From Haloarcula salinisoli (lineage in GTDB: Archaea; Halobacteriota; Halobacteria; Halobacteriales; Haloarculaceae), in assembly GCF_019599405.1 (NCBI RefSeq), contig NZ_RKLQ01000007.1:46887-110886 (forward strand): a stretch of DNA of 64,000 bases. The letters run 5' to 3'. A model generated the notes under the pieces. That model had not been told where the DNA came from. It made no database searches and worked only from the letters and a program-made list of their open reading frames with translations. The position numbers and the translations under genes are program-made. Within the stretch, counting starts at the first letter, position 1, and every line of letters starts with the position of its first letter. This document shows positions 17,360 to 26,960 of the stretch, piece after piece.

Positions 17360-18715
17360 CTAGTCGCTGGATAGCGGAATCTCTTCGATACGTCCACTTT
17401 GTGATGACTGTTCGAGGAACTGGTCGGTCCCGAAACTCTGGAATCGGTCTCCCTGCCCGACTTTGTACACTTCCTCGCCGAGTATCTCGTTGATTATCGT
17501 CCCTGCCTGGTAGGCGCCAAGCGACAGGTCGGCGGTGTTGAAACCGTGTTCGTGGAAGCCGCGGTTCTGTGCGAAGATGGAGCCGTCCAGTCCCCTTGTC
17601 TCGACCTCGAAGTTCTCCCCAATCTCGAACTGGTTCTCCCCCGCGAATTTGATGTGCTCTCGCACTAGCTCCAGAAACTCCGGAATCGTCCGACGGTATC
17701 CGGTTCCCAGGATGACCACCTCGCTTTCGTGGCAGAACCGTTCGTCTTCCTCCCACTGATGACACTGGAGTTGATAGGTATCGCCGGAACCCGCCCCTAT
17801 CGATTCGACCTCGGTCTTGGCCAGCATACCGATATCGGGGTCCTCGTCGACCGAATAGTGATACAGCGTGTTGTAGATTGCTGCGCTCGTGTCGGGTGCG
17901 ATCCCTTTATAAAGGAGGTCCTGTTGGTCGACGCGCTCTTCGCTGGTCTCCTGTGGCAAGTCATAGAAGTACTCCATGTAGTCCGACGAGCGGAGCTCAC
18001 GGGTGAGTTTTGACGAATCAACGGGGTAGAAGCCGTCCGAGCGGGTGAACCAGTCGATGCGGTACTCGTTGTCGGGCTGTTTCCGCAACAGGTCCAGCAC
18101 GATTTCCGCGGCTGACTGTCCCGACCCGACGACGGTGATGGTATCAGCGTCCAGACACCGGTCTCGCTGCGATAGATATCCCGAACTGTGGAAGACATCG
18201 TCGTCCGGATGGCCGCGAAGCGACTCCGGAACGTAGGGTTGGCTTCCCGTCCCCAGCACGATGTCGTCACACCGGTACTCGGTCACACCCGTTCCGGTCG
18301 TGCTGTCTGCCTGAATCAGGAACTCCCCGGACTCGGTTACTCTGACAGCGTCGACTCGCTGGCCGAACTGACAGCTATCGAGGCGGTCGATAACCCAGTT
18401 ACAGTACTTGTTATACTCTTTGCGTGGAATACGGAAGTTCTCGTAGTTGTAGAACTCCCAGAATCTGTCGTGGTGATGGAGATAGTTCAGGAAACTGTGT
18501 GGATTGGTCGGATCCGCCGGTGTGACCAGGTCCCCGAGAATCGAACTAACGAGGGTCGATCCCTCGATGAGCATGTCTTCGTGCCAGATGAACTCGGACT
18601 GCTGATCGAGGAAGGCCGCATCGAGCGAGTCGTCTAACCCGTCGATGAGAGCTGCGAGCCCGAGATTGAACGGACCGATACCGATACCGATGACATCGTA
18701 CTGTCTCTGACCCAT
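17360..18715 (-). CDS. Flavin-dependent amine N-monooxygenase (IucD/PvdA/SidA family), copy 1
   Basis: 451 residues. The FAD motif is GIGIGPFNLGLAAL at the N terminus, the NADPH motif is VVGSGQSAAEIVLDLL near residue 195, and the late signature GTGYRRTIPEFL follows. The family hydroxylates the terminal amine of lysine, ornithine, putrescine or cadaverine with NADPH and O2, giving an N-hydroxylamine for siderophores and other products. It is strongly similar to the protein at 25437-26786. No siderophore synthetase (IucA/IucC type) or typical hydroxamate acyltransferase is visible. An A/T-rich box about 30 bases upstream (18744-18752) suits a leaderless start. Confidence 0.9.
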   Translation of the reverse strand: MGQRQYDVIGIGIGPFNLGLAALIDGLDDSLDAAFLDQQSEFIWHEDMLIEGSTLVSSILGDLVTPADPTNPHSFLNYLHHHDRFWEFYNYENFRIPRKEYNKYCNWVIDRLDSCQFGQRVDAVRVTESGEFLIQADSTTGTGVTEYRCDDIVLGTGSQPYVPESLRGHPDDDVFHSSGYLSQRDRCLDADTITVVGSGQSAAEIVLDLLRKQPDNEYRIDWFTRSDGFYPVDSSKLTRELRSSDYMEYFYDLPQETSEERVDQQDLLYKGIAPDTSAAIYNTLYHYSVDEDPDIGMLAKTEVESIGAGSGDTYQLQCHQWEEDERFCHESEVVILGTGYRRTIPEFLELVREHIKFAGENQFEIGENFEVETRGLDGSIFAQNRGFHEHGFNTADLSLGAYQAGTIINEILGEEVYKVGQGDRFQSFGTDQFLEQSSQSGRIEEIPLSSD

Positions 18716-18962
18716 ACTGTGGGCTCATGGTCGCACCGGCAAATTTTTTTTCATTGACACCGGGTGAGAGAAACTGTGATACTCGCTGCTCTTCTGGGCC
18801 TCCCTTTCCACTGAGTCTTCACCATATCTGATACGGACTGAGCCCGTCCCAGACTCGGGGAGCTGGCACCGGATATCGAGGTTTCGGCCGCGTCCACCTG
18901 TTTCGATATGTCCACGAAACGAAATCAACACATATTTTAGACGGCTTCTGGAAAATTTAGGT

Positions 18963-19919
18963 ATGGAGGTTGGCGTAATTGGAGCGGGTGGTATCGCAAA
19001 AGAACACATGCGTAACCTGGATGCACTCGACGATGTCTCGATAACTGCGGTCTGTGACATCGACGAGGAGACCGCCAATCGGGCGGCAGGAAAACGTGAC
19101 GCCGCCGCATACGTGGACCACGAAGAACTGTACGACACCCATGGGGATGCTCTCGATGCAGTGTTCATCTGCATCCCGCCGTTCGCTCATACGACACAGG
19201 AGACGATTGCGGCCGAGCGGGACATCCCGTTCCTCGTCGAGAAGCCAGTCACCGTCTCGGTGGACAAGGCAAAGGAGATTGCATCGACAGTCTCCGAGAG
19301 CGACATCATGACCCACGTCAGTTACGAGAGTCGGTTCAACCCCACCACGGATCTGGTCGAGGAGTACGTCGGCGACAGGCAGATCTCGCTGATGACCGCG
19401 CAGTTCCTCTCACCGATCCCACCACAGGACTGGTTCACCGACGAGGCAAAGTCCGGTGGCCAGCTGTTCGAACAGACGAGTCACTACATCGATCTGTTCC
19501 GCTACTTCGCAGGAGAGGTCGAGAGTGTGATGGGCTATGGCGCCCAGGAGGTACTCGAGGACGAACTCAATTTCAACGACACGACTGCCGTGGTGCTCGA
19601 GCACGAATCGGGGACCATCAGTCAGGTGGCCTCGACGACAGCCTCCCCAGATTACGACGTCAGCGGAATCACGATGGTGGGGGACGACTTCCGCCTCGTT
19701 CGACAGGACGAGTCGCTCACTGGCACAGTCGCGGGCGAAGAAGTCAACGAGACTGCTACCCAAGACAACCACTACATCGAAGACAAGGCGTTCGTCGAAG
19801 CAGTCAGAAACGACAATCCCGACCGTCTGCGGTGTCCATACGCAGATGGTGTCAAGACGCTCGAGGTCGTCGACGCCGTCAAGGAGTCGATAGAGACCGG
19901 TGAGCGGGTGTACCTTTGA
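18963..19919 (+). CDS. Gfo/Idh/MocA-family NAD(P)-dependent oxidoreductase
   Basis: 318 residues. The Rossmann motif VGVIGAGGIAKEHMRNL opens the protein. The family motif FLVEKPVTVS supplies the catalytic Lys (EKP), and GGQLFEQTSHYIDLFRYF carries the conserved His. Members oxidise or reduce sugars, inositols and related polyols, often in building unusual nucleotide sugars. A TATA-like CATATTTT at 18931-18938 lies about 27 bases upstream and supports a leaderless ATG. It is immediately followed by the enolase-superfamily gene, likely in one operon. Confidence 0.85.
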   Translation: MEVGVIGAGGIAKEHMRNLDALDDVSITAVCDIDEETANRAAGKRDAAAYVDHEELYDTHGDALDAVFICIPPFAHTTQETIAAERDIPFLVEKPVTVSVDKAKEIASTVSESDIMTHVSYESRFNPTTDLVEEYVGDRQISLMTAQFLSPIPPQDWFTDEAKSGGQLFEQTSHYIDLFRYFAGEVESVMGYGAQEVLEDELNFNDTTAVVLEHESGTISQVASTTASPDYDVSGITMVGDDFRLVRQDESLTGTVAGEEVNETATQDNHYIEDKAFVEAVRNDNPDRLRCPYADGVKTLEVVDAVKESIETGERVYL

Positions 19920-19950
19920 CGGTCGTAGGCCAGTGAGCAACGCTACCGGA

Positions 19951-21024
19951 ATGTATTCTGCGATAGCAGACCTCCCACTGCGCATACACACGTGTTCAGC
20001 GACGAGAAACCAGTCGCAGACCACGGGGGGGTTCGATCGGGTCACGACCACAATATCGCTCTACGGAGACGGTGTGGTTGGCCGTGGCGAGGATGTTATC
20101 TACGACCCGAGAGCCCACCGCGAGCCCCAGACCACTGTGGAGGCGTTCGCCCTGACCGGTACGTATACATTCGACGAGTTCTCATCCTACCTTGACTCGC
20201 TCAATCTGTTCCCGGGAACGACACCCGACAGGGAAGCCGACCGTCACTACAGACGATGGGCTCTCGAGAGTGCCGGGCTCGACCTTGCGCTCCGTCAGGC
20301 GTCGAAGAGTCTCGGGGACGCTGTCGGACGGAGCTACGACCCCGTCGACTTCGTCGTAAGTACCACACTGGGAGACCCACCCAGCACCGACCGAGTGGAG
20401 ACTCTCCAGGAGCACGACTCTGACCTCGCGTTCAAGCTCGACCCGGTACCGGCTTGGACGCCTGACCTGATCTCCGAACTCGCATCGACGGGCGCCGTCC
20501 GTATCCTCGATTTCAAGGGTCAGTACGAGAACGTTCCAGTTGCGCAGCCACCCCACCCGGAACTGTACGAACAGATTGTCGATGCGTTTCCGGAAGCGCT
20601 GCTTGAAGATCCCGCGGTCACGGACAGGACCCGACCGCTGTTTGCGAATGTCAGTTCGCGAGTTGCCTGGGACCACCCGGTCACGGGCACGGAAACTCTG
20701 GAGGCACTCCCCTTCGAGACACAGCACGTAAACATCAAGCCGTCGCGATTCGGGTCCGTCGCGTCGCTGTTCGAAACCATCGAGTACTGCGAAACCCACG
20801 GAATACAGATGTACGGTGGCGGCCAGTACGAACTCGATGTCGGTCGGGGACAGATTCAGGCTCTCGCCTCACTGTATTATCCCGATAGCCCCAACGACGT
20901 CGCCCCGCGGGCGTACAACGAGCCGGAGTTACCCGAACTAACCCAGACCAGTCCGCTCGAACCCCCCAGCGAGCAGTCAGGGTTGTCGTGGCGTCCCGCC
21001 GATGGCGGCCAGACGCCGTACTGA
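19951..21024 (+). CDS. Enolase-superfamily (muconate cycloisomerase/OSB synthase-like) protein
   Basis: About 357 residues. The N-terminal capping domain ends with GDGVVGRGEDVIY, a typical superfamily segment. The barrel shows LAFKLDPVP (KxD-like), ILDFKGQYE, LLEDPAV, VNIKPSRFGSVASLFE and MYGGGQYELDVGRGQ. Metal-binding acids can be proposed in ILDFKGQ, EDP and the later strand but are not all canonical, so the reaction may differ from known members. Upstream in-frame GTG codons at 19900 and 19933 are alternatives; I chose ATG 19951. It may dehydrate or epimerise an acid after the preceding oxidoreductase. Confidence 0.6.
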   Translation: MYSAIADLPLRIHTCSATRNQSQTTGGFDRVTTTISLYGDGVVGRGEDVIYDPRAHREPQTTVEAFALTGTYTFDEFSSYLDSLNLFPGTTPDREADRHYRRWALESAGLDLALRQASKSLGDAVGRSYDPVDFVVSTTLGDPPSTDRVETLQEHDSDLAFKLDPVPAWTPDLISELASTGAVRILDFKGQYENVPVAQPPHPELYEQIVDAFPEALLEDPAVTDRTRPLFANVSSRVAWDHPVTGTETLEALPFETQHVNIKPSRFGSVASLFETIEYCETHGIQMYGGGQYELDVGRGQIQALASLYYPDSPNDVAPRAYNEPELPELTQTSPLEPPSEQSGLSWRPADGGQTPY

Positions 21025-21081
21025 TAGCGCCCAGATTTCGTGACCGTTAGAATTAATTAATAACCCTACAGACAAGCCGGT

Positions 21082-22803
21082 ATGGCCGACTATATACTGA
21101 GTTTCAACCCTGTGTCGGCGTTCTGGGACGCGGGCCACGACCCGAGTGCCGTGATAGCCACTGACGACGAGATCGCATATGCCATCGAAGAAGAGCGGTT
21201 ACGGCGTGAGAAACATGCGCCGGGGACCTTTCCGATACAGTCGATTCAGTCCTGCCTCGATGCGGAGGACATCACTGTCGACGACATCGAGAAGTTCGTC
21301 ATTCCCTGGGAACCGAGCCTGATATACAGGACTATCGACTACGAACTGTACTACAATCTCATCGAACGGGACGGTCTCCGGAATAAGCTCACCGGTCTGT
21401 CGTCCGTTATCGACGACTGTACCGGCTGGACAGTACGGCCGAAACGACGGCCGGTAAAACGCGCACTCGAGGAGATAACGGGGACCGAATCACTCCCGCC
21501 GATCGAATTCGAGCCCCATCACCGCTGTCACGCCTATTCGGCAGCCTATCCTGCCCCCTTCGATGAGGGTGTCGTCCTGACCATCGACGGTCGTGGCGAG
21601 TACGATGCGACCGTCGTCTGGCAATACGAGGGCGGGGAGCTCAACCGAGTCCGGACCTACGAGTATCCCAACAGTCTGGGGTACTTTTTTTCAGCCGTGA
21701 CAGGGTTCCTGGGCTACCGACCGTTCAACGGTGAGGGAAAAATTATGGGACTCGCCCCATACGGCAACGAAAACGAGTGGATCGAGGCGACACTTCGGGA
21801 GGTAGTCGAGACTGGCGTCGATTACGACGTGACAGAGATCGCCGCTTTGACCGCGTCTGAGAGCATTCAAGAGCTGGAATCACTGTTCAACCGTCCCCGG
21901 AAAGAACAGACAGACTCTTTCTGTCAGTTTGATAAAGATCTGGCATACGCTACCCAGTCGCTGCTCGAGGATATCATCTGCGACATCGCAGACCATTACT
22001 GTCGGGAGCTATCGACAGGTAACGTCGCCGTTTCGGGTGGGGTCGCACTGAACTGCAAGATGAATAAAGCGATCCGCGAACTGGACACCGTCGATGAATT
22101 CTACGCCCAGCCCGTTTCACACGATGCGGGTCTCGCCCTTGGCGCCTGTATGGGTGACATCGGTGATCGAAACGCCGCGTTAGATTCGCTCTATCTCGGC
22201 CCACGCTACTCCAATGCGGAAATTCGAGCGACGTTGGACCGCATAAAAGCCGACTACCACCGGCCCGACAACCTCGCGAAACACGTCGCCGAACGGCTGG
22301 CCGAGGGCGAACTGGTCGGCTGGTTCCAGGGGCGGATGGAACTCGGGCCGCGTGCGCTAGGGAACCGGAGTATCCTTGCGGACCCGCGGACCGGGGCCTC
22401 GAGAGACCGGGTCAACGACCACGTGAAACACCGGGAGAGCTGGCGACCGTTTTCTCCGTCTATCCTAGAGCCGGCTGCTGAGACGTACTTCCAGGACGGA
22501 CAGCGGGCCCCCTTCATGATTCAAACGTTCGACGTGGCTGAAAAGCACCGAAATAAAATGGAGGCGGTCCTCCACCCCGAAGACGACACACTCCGTCCCC
22601 AAACGGTCACTGCGGACCAGAACCCCCGGTACTATTCCTTACTTGAATCGTTCCGCGAGATTACGGGTGTCCCGGCACTGTTGAACACTTCGTTCAACGA
22701 CCACGGGGAACCGATAGTGATGACGCCCCGGCAGGCGTTGAAAGACTTCTATGCAATGGGACTTGACGCGCTCGTTCTGGGCAACTACGTTCTTGAGAAG
22801 TAA
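21082..22803 (+). CDS. NodU/CmcH/TobZ-family O-carbamoyltransferase
   Basis: 573 residues. The Kae1-like N-terminal domain has GHDPSAVIATDDEIAYAIEEERL, the metal/phosphate site EPHHRCHAYSA, VLTIDGRGEYDATVVW and VAVSGGVALNCKMN. The C-terminal domain carries GRMELGPRALGNRSILADPR near residue 417 and NTSFNDHGEPIV. The family transfers a carbamoyl group from carbamoyl phosphate, via carbamoyl-AMP, to a hydroxyl, as in cephamycins, tobramycin and Nod factors. This is a strong marker of secondary metabolism. A TATA-like run (ATTAATTAATAA at about 21051-21062) supports a leaderless start. Confidence 0.92.
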   Translation: MADYILSFNPVSAFWDAGHDPSAVIATDDEIAYAIEEERLRREKHAPGTFPIQSIQSCLDAEDITVDDIEKFVIPWEPSLIYRTIDYELYYNLIERDGLRNKLTGLSSVIDDCTGWTVRPKRRPVKRALEEITGTESLPPIEFEPHHRCHAYSAAYPAPFDEGVVLTIDGRGEYDATVVWQYEGGELNRVRTYEYPNSLGYFFSAVTGFLGYRPFNGEGKIMGLAPYGNENEWIEATLREVVETGVDYDVTEIAALTASESIQELESLFNRPRKEQTDSFCQFDKDLAYATQSLLEDIICDIADHYCRELSTGNVAVSGGVALNCKMNKAIRELDTVDEFYAQPVSHDAGLALGACMGDIGDRNAALDSLYLGPRYSNAEIRATLDRIKADYHRPDNLAKHVAERLAEGELVGWFQGRMELGPRALGNRSILADPRTGASRDRVNDHVKHRESWRPFSPSILEPAAETYFQDGQRAPFMIQTFDVAEKHRNKMEAVLHPEDDTLRPQTVTADQNPRYYSLLESFREITGVPALLNTSFNDHGEPIVMTPRQALKDFYAMGLDALVLGNYVLEK

Positions 22804-22899
22804 CGGCTCGGCTTCGGGACACACAGGATTCCTGACCAGATAAATACGAAATAGTATTGGATAATTTTTTTATTCTCCCTGCCGAAAGTACAGGTCACA

Positions 22900-24411
22900 A
22901 TGTGGAGTGTCGACTATCTATTTAAGAACACTGTGCGGCGGAGTCCAGAGAAGACCGCTATCGTAGATCCCCAGTCGGGCGACCGGCTCACCTACGCTGA
23001 CGTAGACAGTGAGGTCACCGATATCGCAGCTGGGCTACGTAATATTGGCGTCGAGAAAGGCGACAGGGTAGCCATCTCCCTACCCAACGTCCCGAAACAC
23101 ATCCTCCTTGCACTCGCTATCCAGCGACTCGGGGCCGTGGCGGTACCGTTTGACCCGCGGGTCAGCAAGTCGAAATTCCGCCACTTCGTCACGGACTCGA
23201 AGCCAGAAGTTCTCGTCTTTGGCGACTCGATCGAAGACCACGTGCTGGCACTCCGTGAAGAACTGACCTGTGATACGTTCGTCAGTGCGACTGAGCCTCC
23301 GGCTTCAGACATCTACAGCTACGAGGATCTCAAACAGCCGACTGACGAGCCGATCCATGTCACTGTCGATCCGGACGACCTCAGCGTAATTCAGTACAGC
23401 TCCGGGACAACTGGCAAACCCAAGGGCGTCGAAATCACACACCGTGTCGGAGTCAACCGGGTCTTCCTCCATCTCCTGAGTCAGGAGCCCTTCGACGAGG
23501 AAACGATGCTCGGCGAAATCCCCATCTGTCACACAATCGGGTTCCACGCCAATCTCCTCACGGTAATCGCAGCGGGTGGGACCTACATTCCGATGCGTGA
23601 AATCAACCCCGAGCTCTGTCTCGAGCTGATTCAGAGAGAGGAGGTGACAATGCTCCACGAGATTCCGGTGATGTACGAACACCTGCTCGGGGCTGCCCAA
23701 GAGGCTGACATTGACCCGAGTGACTGTTTCGAATCAGTCGAGTTCGTTGTCTCTTCCTCGGCACCCATCGGGACCGATCTATTCGCTGATATCAAGGAGA
23801 TAATCGACCCGGATTACATCTACAACACCTATGGGATGAGTGAAATATATCCGCCATACTCCAAGGTGAACCTGAGGAACAAGGATGACCACCAACTGTT
23901 CGGCTACGCTGACACGCCTGACATCCGACTCGTCGAGATCGGCTCCCGCGACCCGACTGCCGAAGTCGAGCCTGGCGAAGAGGGCGAGTTTATCGTCCGG
24001 AGTGACTCTCCTGGCGCCTTCGACGGGTACTGGAGCGACCACAAGGACGCCGCCGAAGAGATCGAGGACGGCTGGTACTTTAGCGGTGATGGCTGTGTGG
24101 AAACAGGTTCGGGCTACTATAAGCTGACCGGCCGTCTGGACAACCGGATTAAGTTCGTGGGGGAGAACATCTACCCCGAGAACGTAGAATCAGTCTTGCT
24201 TACTCATCCGTCTGTCCAGCAAAGCTCCGTTGTCGGTGTCGAGCACGACGAGTTCGGCGAAGTTCCGAAGGCGTTTGTACGGGTCGACGACTCCGCTGTA
24301 ACCGCCGAGGAACTCGAGCAGTTCTGCGTCGATAGCGACGAACTTGAGGATCACAAGCGGCCCCGCGAGTTCGAGTTCGTCGACGAAGTCCCTGACAGTG
24401 GCCTGCTGTAG
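22900..24411 (+). CDS. AMP-forming acyl ligase ending just before the A10 lysine
   Basis: 503 residues. It has the adenylation motif IQYSSGTTGKPKGVEITH, YNTYGMSEIYPPY, GWYFSGDG and the A8 hinge GRLDNRIKFVGENIYPENVE. The lid follows but the protein ends at DEVPDSGLL, where family members continue with the GK motif carrying the catalytic A10 Lys for adenylation. Either another lysine serves or the enzyme depends on a partner. It is a paralogue of the partial gene at 1-985. An A/T-rich box at about 22862-22873 lies 30 bases upstream. Likely role: activating an acid for CoA or carrier loading in the cluster. Confidence 0.85.
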   Translation: MWSVDYLFKNTVRRSPEKTAIVDPQSGDRLTYADVDSEVTDIAAGLRNIGVEKGDRVAISLPNVPKHILLALAIQRLGAVAVPFDPRVSKSKFRHFVTDSKPEVLVFGDSIEDHVLALREELTCDTFVSATEPPASDIYSYEDLKQPTDEPIHVTVDPDDLSVIQYSSGTTGKPKGVEITHRVGVNRVFLHLLSQEPFDEETMLGEIPICHTIGFHANLLTVIAAGGTYIPMREINPELCLELIQREEVTMLHEIPVMYEHLLGAAQEADIDPSDCFESVEFVVSSSAPIGTDLFADIKEIIDPDYIYNTYGMSEIYPPYSKVNLRNKDDHQLFGYADTPDIRLVEIGSRDPTAEVEPGEEGEFIVRSDSPGAFDGYWSDHKDAAEEIEDGWYFSGDGCVETGSGYYKLTGRLDNRIKFVGENIYPENVESVLLTHPSVQQSSVVGVEHDEFGEVPKAFVRVDDSAVTAEELEQFCVDSDELEDHKRPREFEFVDEVPDSGLL

Positions 24412-24530
24412 TCCGTCTTGATGAGTTTTTATTCGAGATGAACTATAACGGAAACAAAAGCGATTGGTGGGGCGAGGACATACGGGTGTGTGTGCTGGTT
24501 CGTACTAACACGCTGTTGACCCCACATACG

Positions 24531-24538
24531 AGGAGGAG
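24531..24538 (+). promoter_or_regulatory. Strong ribosome-binding site of the aminotransferase
   Basis: AGGAGGAG sits about 7 bases before ATG 24545. Most genes here look leaderless, so a near-perfect site marks a leadered mRNA and fixes the start. Confidence 0.6.
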
Positions 24539-24544
24539 AGTGTC

Positions 24545-25420
24545 ATGAGCGAGATGCTATACTGTGTCAACGGTGAGCTGGTGCCCGCGTCCGAAGCCAC
24601 AGTTTCTGTCCAGGACCGAGGGTTCAAATACGGTGACGCGGTTTTCGAGACGTTGCGGGCGTACGACGGCCAGCCATTCGAATGGGACCGGCACGTAGCG
24701 AGGCTGCACCGCAGCTGTGAGCTGCTCGGTTTCGAGCCCGGATACAGCGATGAGTTCCTGCACTCGAAGACGCTGGAGACGCTCGCGGCCAACGACCTGT
24801 CCGAGGCCTACATCAGACTCTCCGTGACGAGAGGCATTCATTCGGGGAAGCTCTCGCCGCCTTCTGACCCAGAGCAGACGCTGGTAATCATCGTCTCTGA
24901 GCTCCCCAGGGGCGGGACAGAGGGACACCCTGTCTGGGACGGACCGGCGTCGGTTGAAATCGTCGACACTGCCAGGGTGGCCGACGACGCCATCCCCGCA
25001 GCCGCAAAAACCCACAATTACCTGAACGGAATCCTGGCACGTTGCGAGTCGGGCGCCGACGAGACAGTCATGACTGATGCCAACGGGCGACTCTCCGAAG
25101 GCGCGACGAGTAATCTCATTTTCTCCCGCGACGGCCGCCTGCACACCCCGACGCTCGACGGGCCGGTCCTCCCAGGCATTACTCGTGCTGTCGTCAAAGA
25201 GCTCGCAGCCCAACTGGGGATAGAAATCGAGGTTGGGTCCTATACGCCTGCCGACCTCAGGGCGGCCGATGGCGCCTGTCTGACCAATACAACGTGGGAG
25301 ATTCGCCCGATAGAGAAGGTCGATGGGACCCATCTCGGAAACTGCGAACAGATAGAGGCCCTTCGGACGGCGTTCGACGAATACGTCGAGTCAACCCACT
25401 ACGATTCCCCCGATTCGTGA
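24545..25420 (+). CDS. Class IV PLP aminotransferase / aminodeoxychorismate lyase-like
   Basis: 291 residues. The N terminus VNGELVPASEATVSVQDRGFKYGDAVFETLRAYDG is the fold-type IV signature. K155 in AAAKTHNYLNG is the PLP Schiff-base lysine, and GRLSEGATSNLIF and VLPGITRAVV bind the cofactor phosphate. The family includes branched-chain and D-amino-acid aminotransferases and PabC, which cannot be separated by eye. With the chorismate-using pair at 30787-32873 it could complete p-aminobenzoate synthesis. With the LuxE/LuxC pair it could aminate an aldehyde. Confidence 0.8.
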   Translation: MSEMLYCVNGELVPASEATVSVQDRGFKYGDAVFETLRAYDGQPFEWDRHVARLHRSCELLGFEPGYSDEFLHSKTLETLAANDLSEAYIRLSVTRGIHSGKLSPPSDPEQTLVIIVSELPRGGTEGHPVWDGPASVEIVDTARVADDAIPAAAKTHNYLNGILARCESGADETVMTDANGRLSEGATSNLIFSRDGRLHTPTLDGPVLPGITRAVVKELAAQLGIEIEVGSYTPADLRAADGACLTNTTWEIRPIEKVDGTHLGNCEQIEALRTAFDEYVESTHYDSPDS

Positions 25421-25436
25421 CGCCCGGCGCCGACCC

Positions 25437-26786
25437 TCAGTCGTCGGTTATCGGACGTTCCAGTTCACGACTGTTCGGGGACTGTTCGAGGAACTGGTCG
25501 GTACCGAAACTCTGGAAACGGTCTCCCTCTCCGACCGAGTAGACCTCCTCACCGACGACCTCGTTGATTATCTTGGCGCCCTGATACGGGCTGATAGAGA
25601 GATCGGCTGTGTTGAAACCGTGTTCGTGGAAGCCGCGGTTCTGTGCAAAGATGGAGCCATCCAGACCCGTCGTCCCGACTTCGAAGTTCTCACCGATCTC
25701 GAATTGGTTCTCCCCCGCAAACTCGATGTGCTCATGCAGGGGGTCCAGAAACTCCGGGATGGGACGATTGTAACCGGTACCGAGGATGACAACCTCGCTA
25801 TCGTGGTAGAACCGTTCATCTTCTTCGCGTTGCTGGCATTTGAGTCGGTACGCCCCCGAAGGGCCATCCTCGAGGGACTGAACCTCGGTCTTGGCGAGCA
25901 TCCCGAACGTCGGGTCATCCTCTATCGAGTGGTGATACAGCGTATCATAGATGGCTGCACTCGTCGCGGGGGATATCCCTTTGTACAGGAGGTCCTGTTG
26001 CTCGACGCGCTCTTCGCTGGTCTCCTGGGGCAAGTCGTGGAAGTAGTCGATGTAGTCAGGTGTCCGTATTTCACGAGTCAGATCCGATGGGTCTACTGGG
26101 TAAAAGCCGTCCGAGCGGGTGAACCAGTCGAGGCGGTACTCGTTGTCGGGCTGTTTCCGCAACAGGTCCAGCACGATTTCCGCAGCCGACTGGCCCGATC
26201 CGACGACGGTGATGCTATCCGCATCCAGACATCGGTCTCGCTGGGACAAATACACCGAGCTGTGGAACACATCCTCTTTCGGATGGCCGCGAAGCGACTC
26301 CGGAACGTATGGCTTCATACCGACACCCAGAACGATATTTGAACTGTGATACGTTTCCATCTCCCCGGTTTCCGGGTCGGTCGCCTGTATCTCGAATCCG
26401 GAGCCATTATCTGTAACCGACTCGACGCGACGGCTGAATTCACAGTTGTCTACACGCTCTGCCACCCACTTGCAGTAGTTGTTGAACTCACGGCGGGGTA
26501 TCTTTGGGTTGTCATAGTTGTGAAATTCCTGAAAGCGACCCTGTTCATGGAGATAGTTCAGAAAGCTGTGTGAGTTGGTCGGGTCGACCGGTGTGACCAT
26601 ATCACCAAGGATTGAACTCATGAGGGCGGTTCCCTCGATGAGCATGTCCTCGTGCCACCCAAAGGAGGATTTCTGTTCGAGAAACAGCGCGTCAACCGGC
26701 TCTTCGGTCTCATTGAGTAGGGCTGCCAACGCCAGATTAGACGGTCCGATACCGATACCGACGACGTCGTAACTGGGGGATTTCAT
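25437..26786 (-). CDS. Flavin-dependent amine N-monooxygenase (IucD/PvdA/SidA family), copy 2
   Basis: 449 residues, close paralogue of 17360-18715 along its full length. It has GIGIGPSNLALAAL (FAD), VVGSGQSAAEIVLDLL (NADPH) and GTGYNRPIPEFL. Both copies end in the shared motif QSFGTDQFLEQS. Two copies could hydroxylate two different amines or two positions of one substrate. An AATATATT box at about 26811-26818 lies 27 bases upstream of the start, consistent with a leaderless mRNA. It converges on the class IV aminotransferase. Confidence 0.9.
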   Translation of the reverse strand: MKSPSYDVVGIGIGPSNLALAALLNETEEPVDALFLEQKSSFGWHEDMLIEGTALMSSILGDMVTPVDPTNSHSFLNYLHEQGRFQEFHNYDNPKIPRREFNNYCKWVAERVDNCEFSRRVESVTDNGSGFEIQATDPETGEMETYHSSNIVLGVGMKPYVPESLRGHPKEDVFHSSVYLSQRDRCLDADSITVVGSGQSAAEIVLDLLRKQPDNEYRLDWFTRSDGFYPVDPSDLTREIRTPDYIDYFHDLPQETSEERVEQQDLLYKGISPATSAAIYDTLYHHSIEDDPTFGMLAKTEVQSLEDGPSGAYRLKCQQREEDERFYHDSEVVILGTGYNRPIPEFLDPLHEHIEFAGENQFEIGENFEVGTTGLDGSIFAQNRGFHEHGFNTADLSISPYQGAKIINEVVGEEVYSVGEGDRFQSFGTDQFLEQSPNSRELERPITDD

Positions 26787-26960
26787 ACAAATTTCAAACG
26801 CTTAATCACTAATATATTTATTGGAAACAACTAACCGGTTCGACAACCGCACTGTCTCTCCGGTGGGGTAATCTAAGCTTCGTACATACTGTATTTCCGC
26901 TGTACAGTGGAGATAATCGGCCCGCCGCTATCTGTCACTGATAGGGTCGCAGTTACAGAC

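Noticed and set aside
17360..26786. A classical hydroxamate siderophore cluster
   Set aside because: N-hydroxylases and a decarboxylase are present, but no IucA/IucC-type synthetase, typical hydroxamate acyltransferase or siderophore receptor is found.
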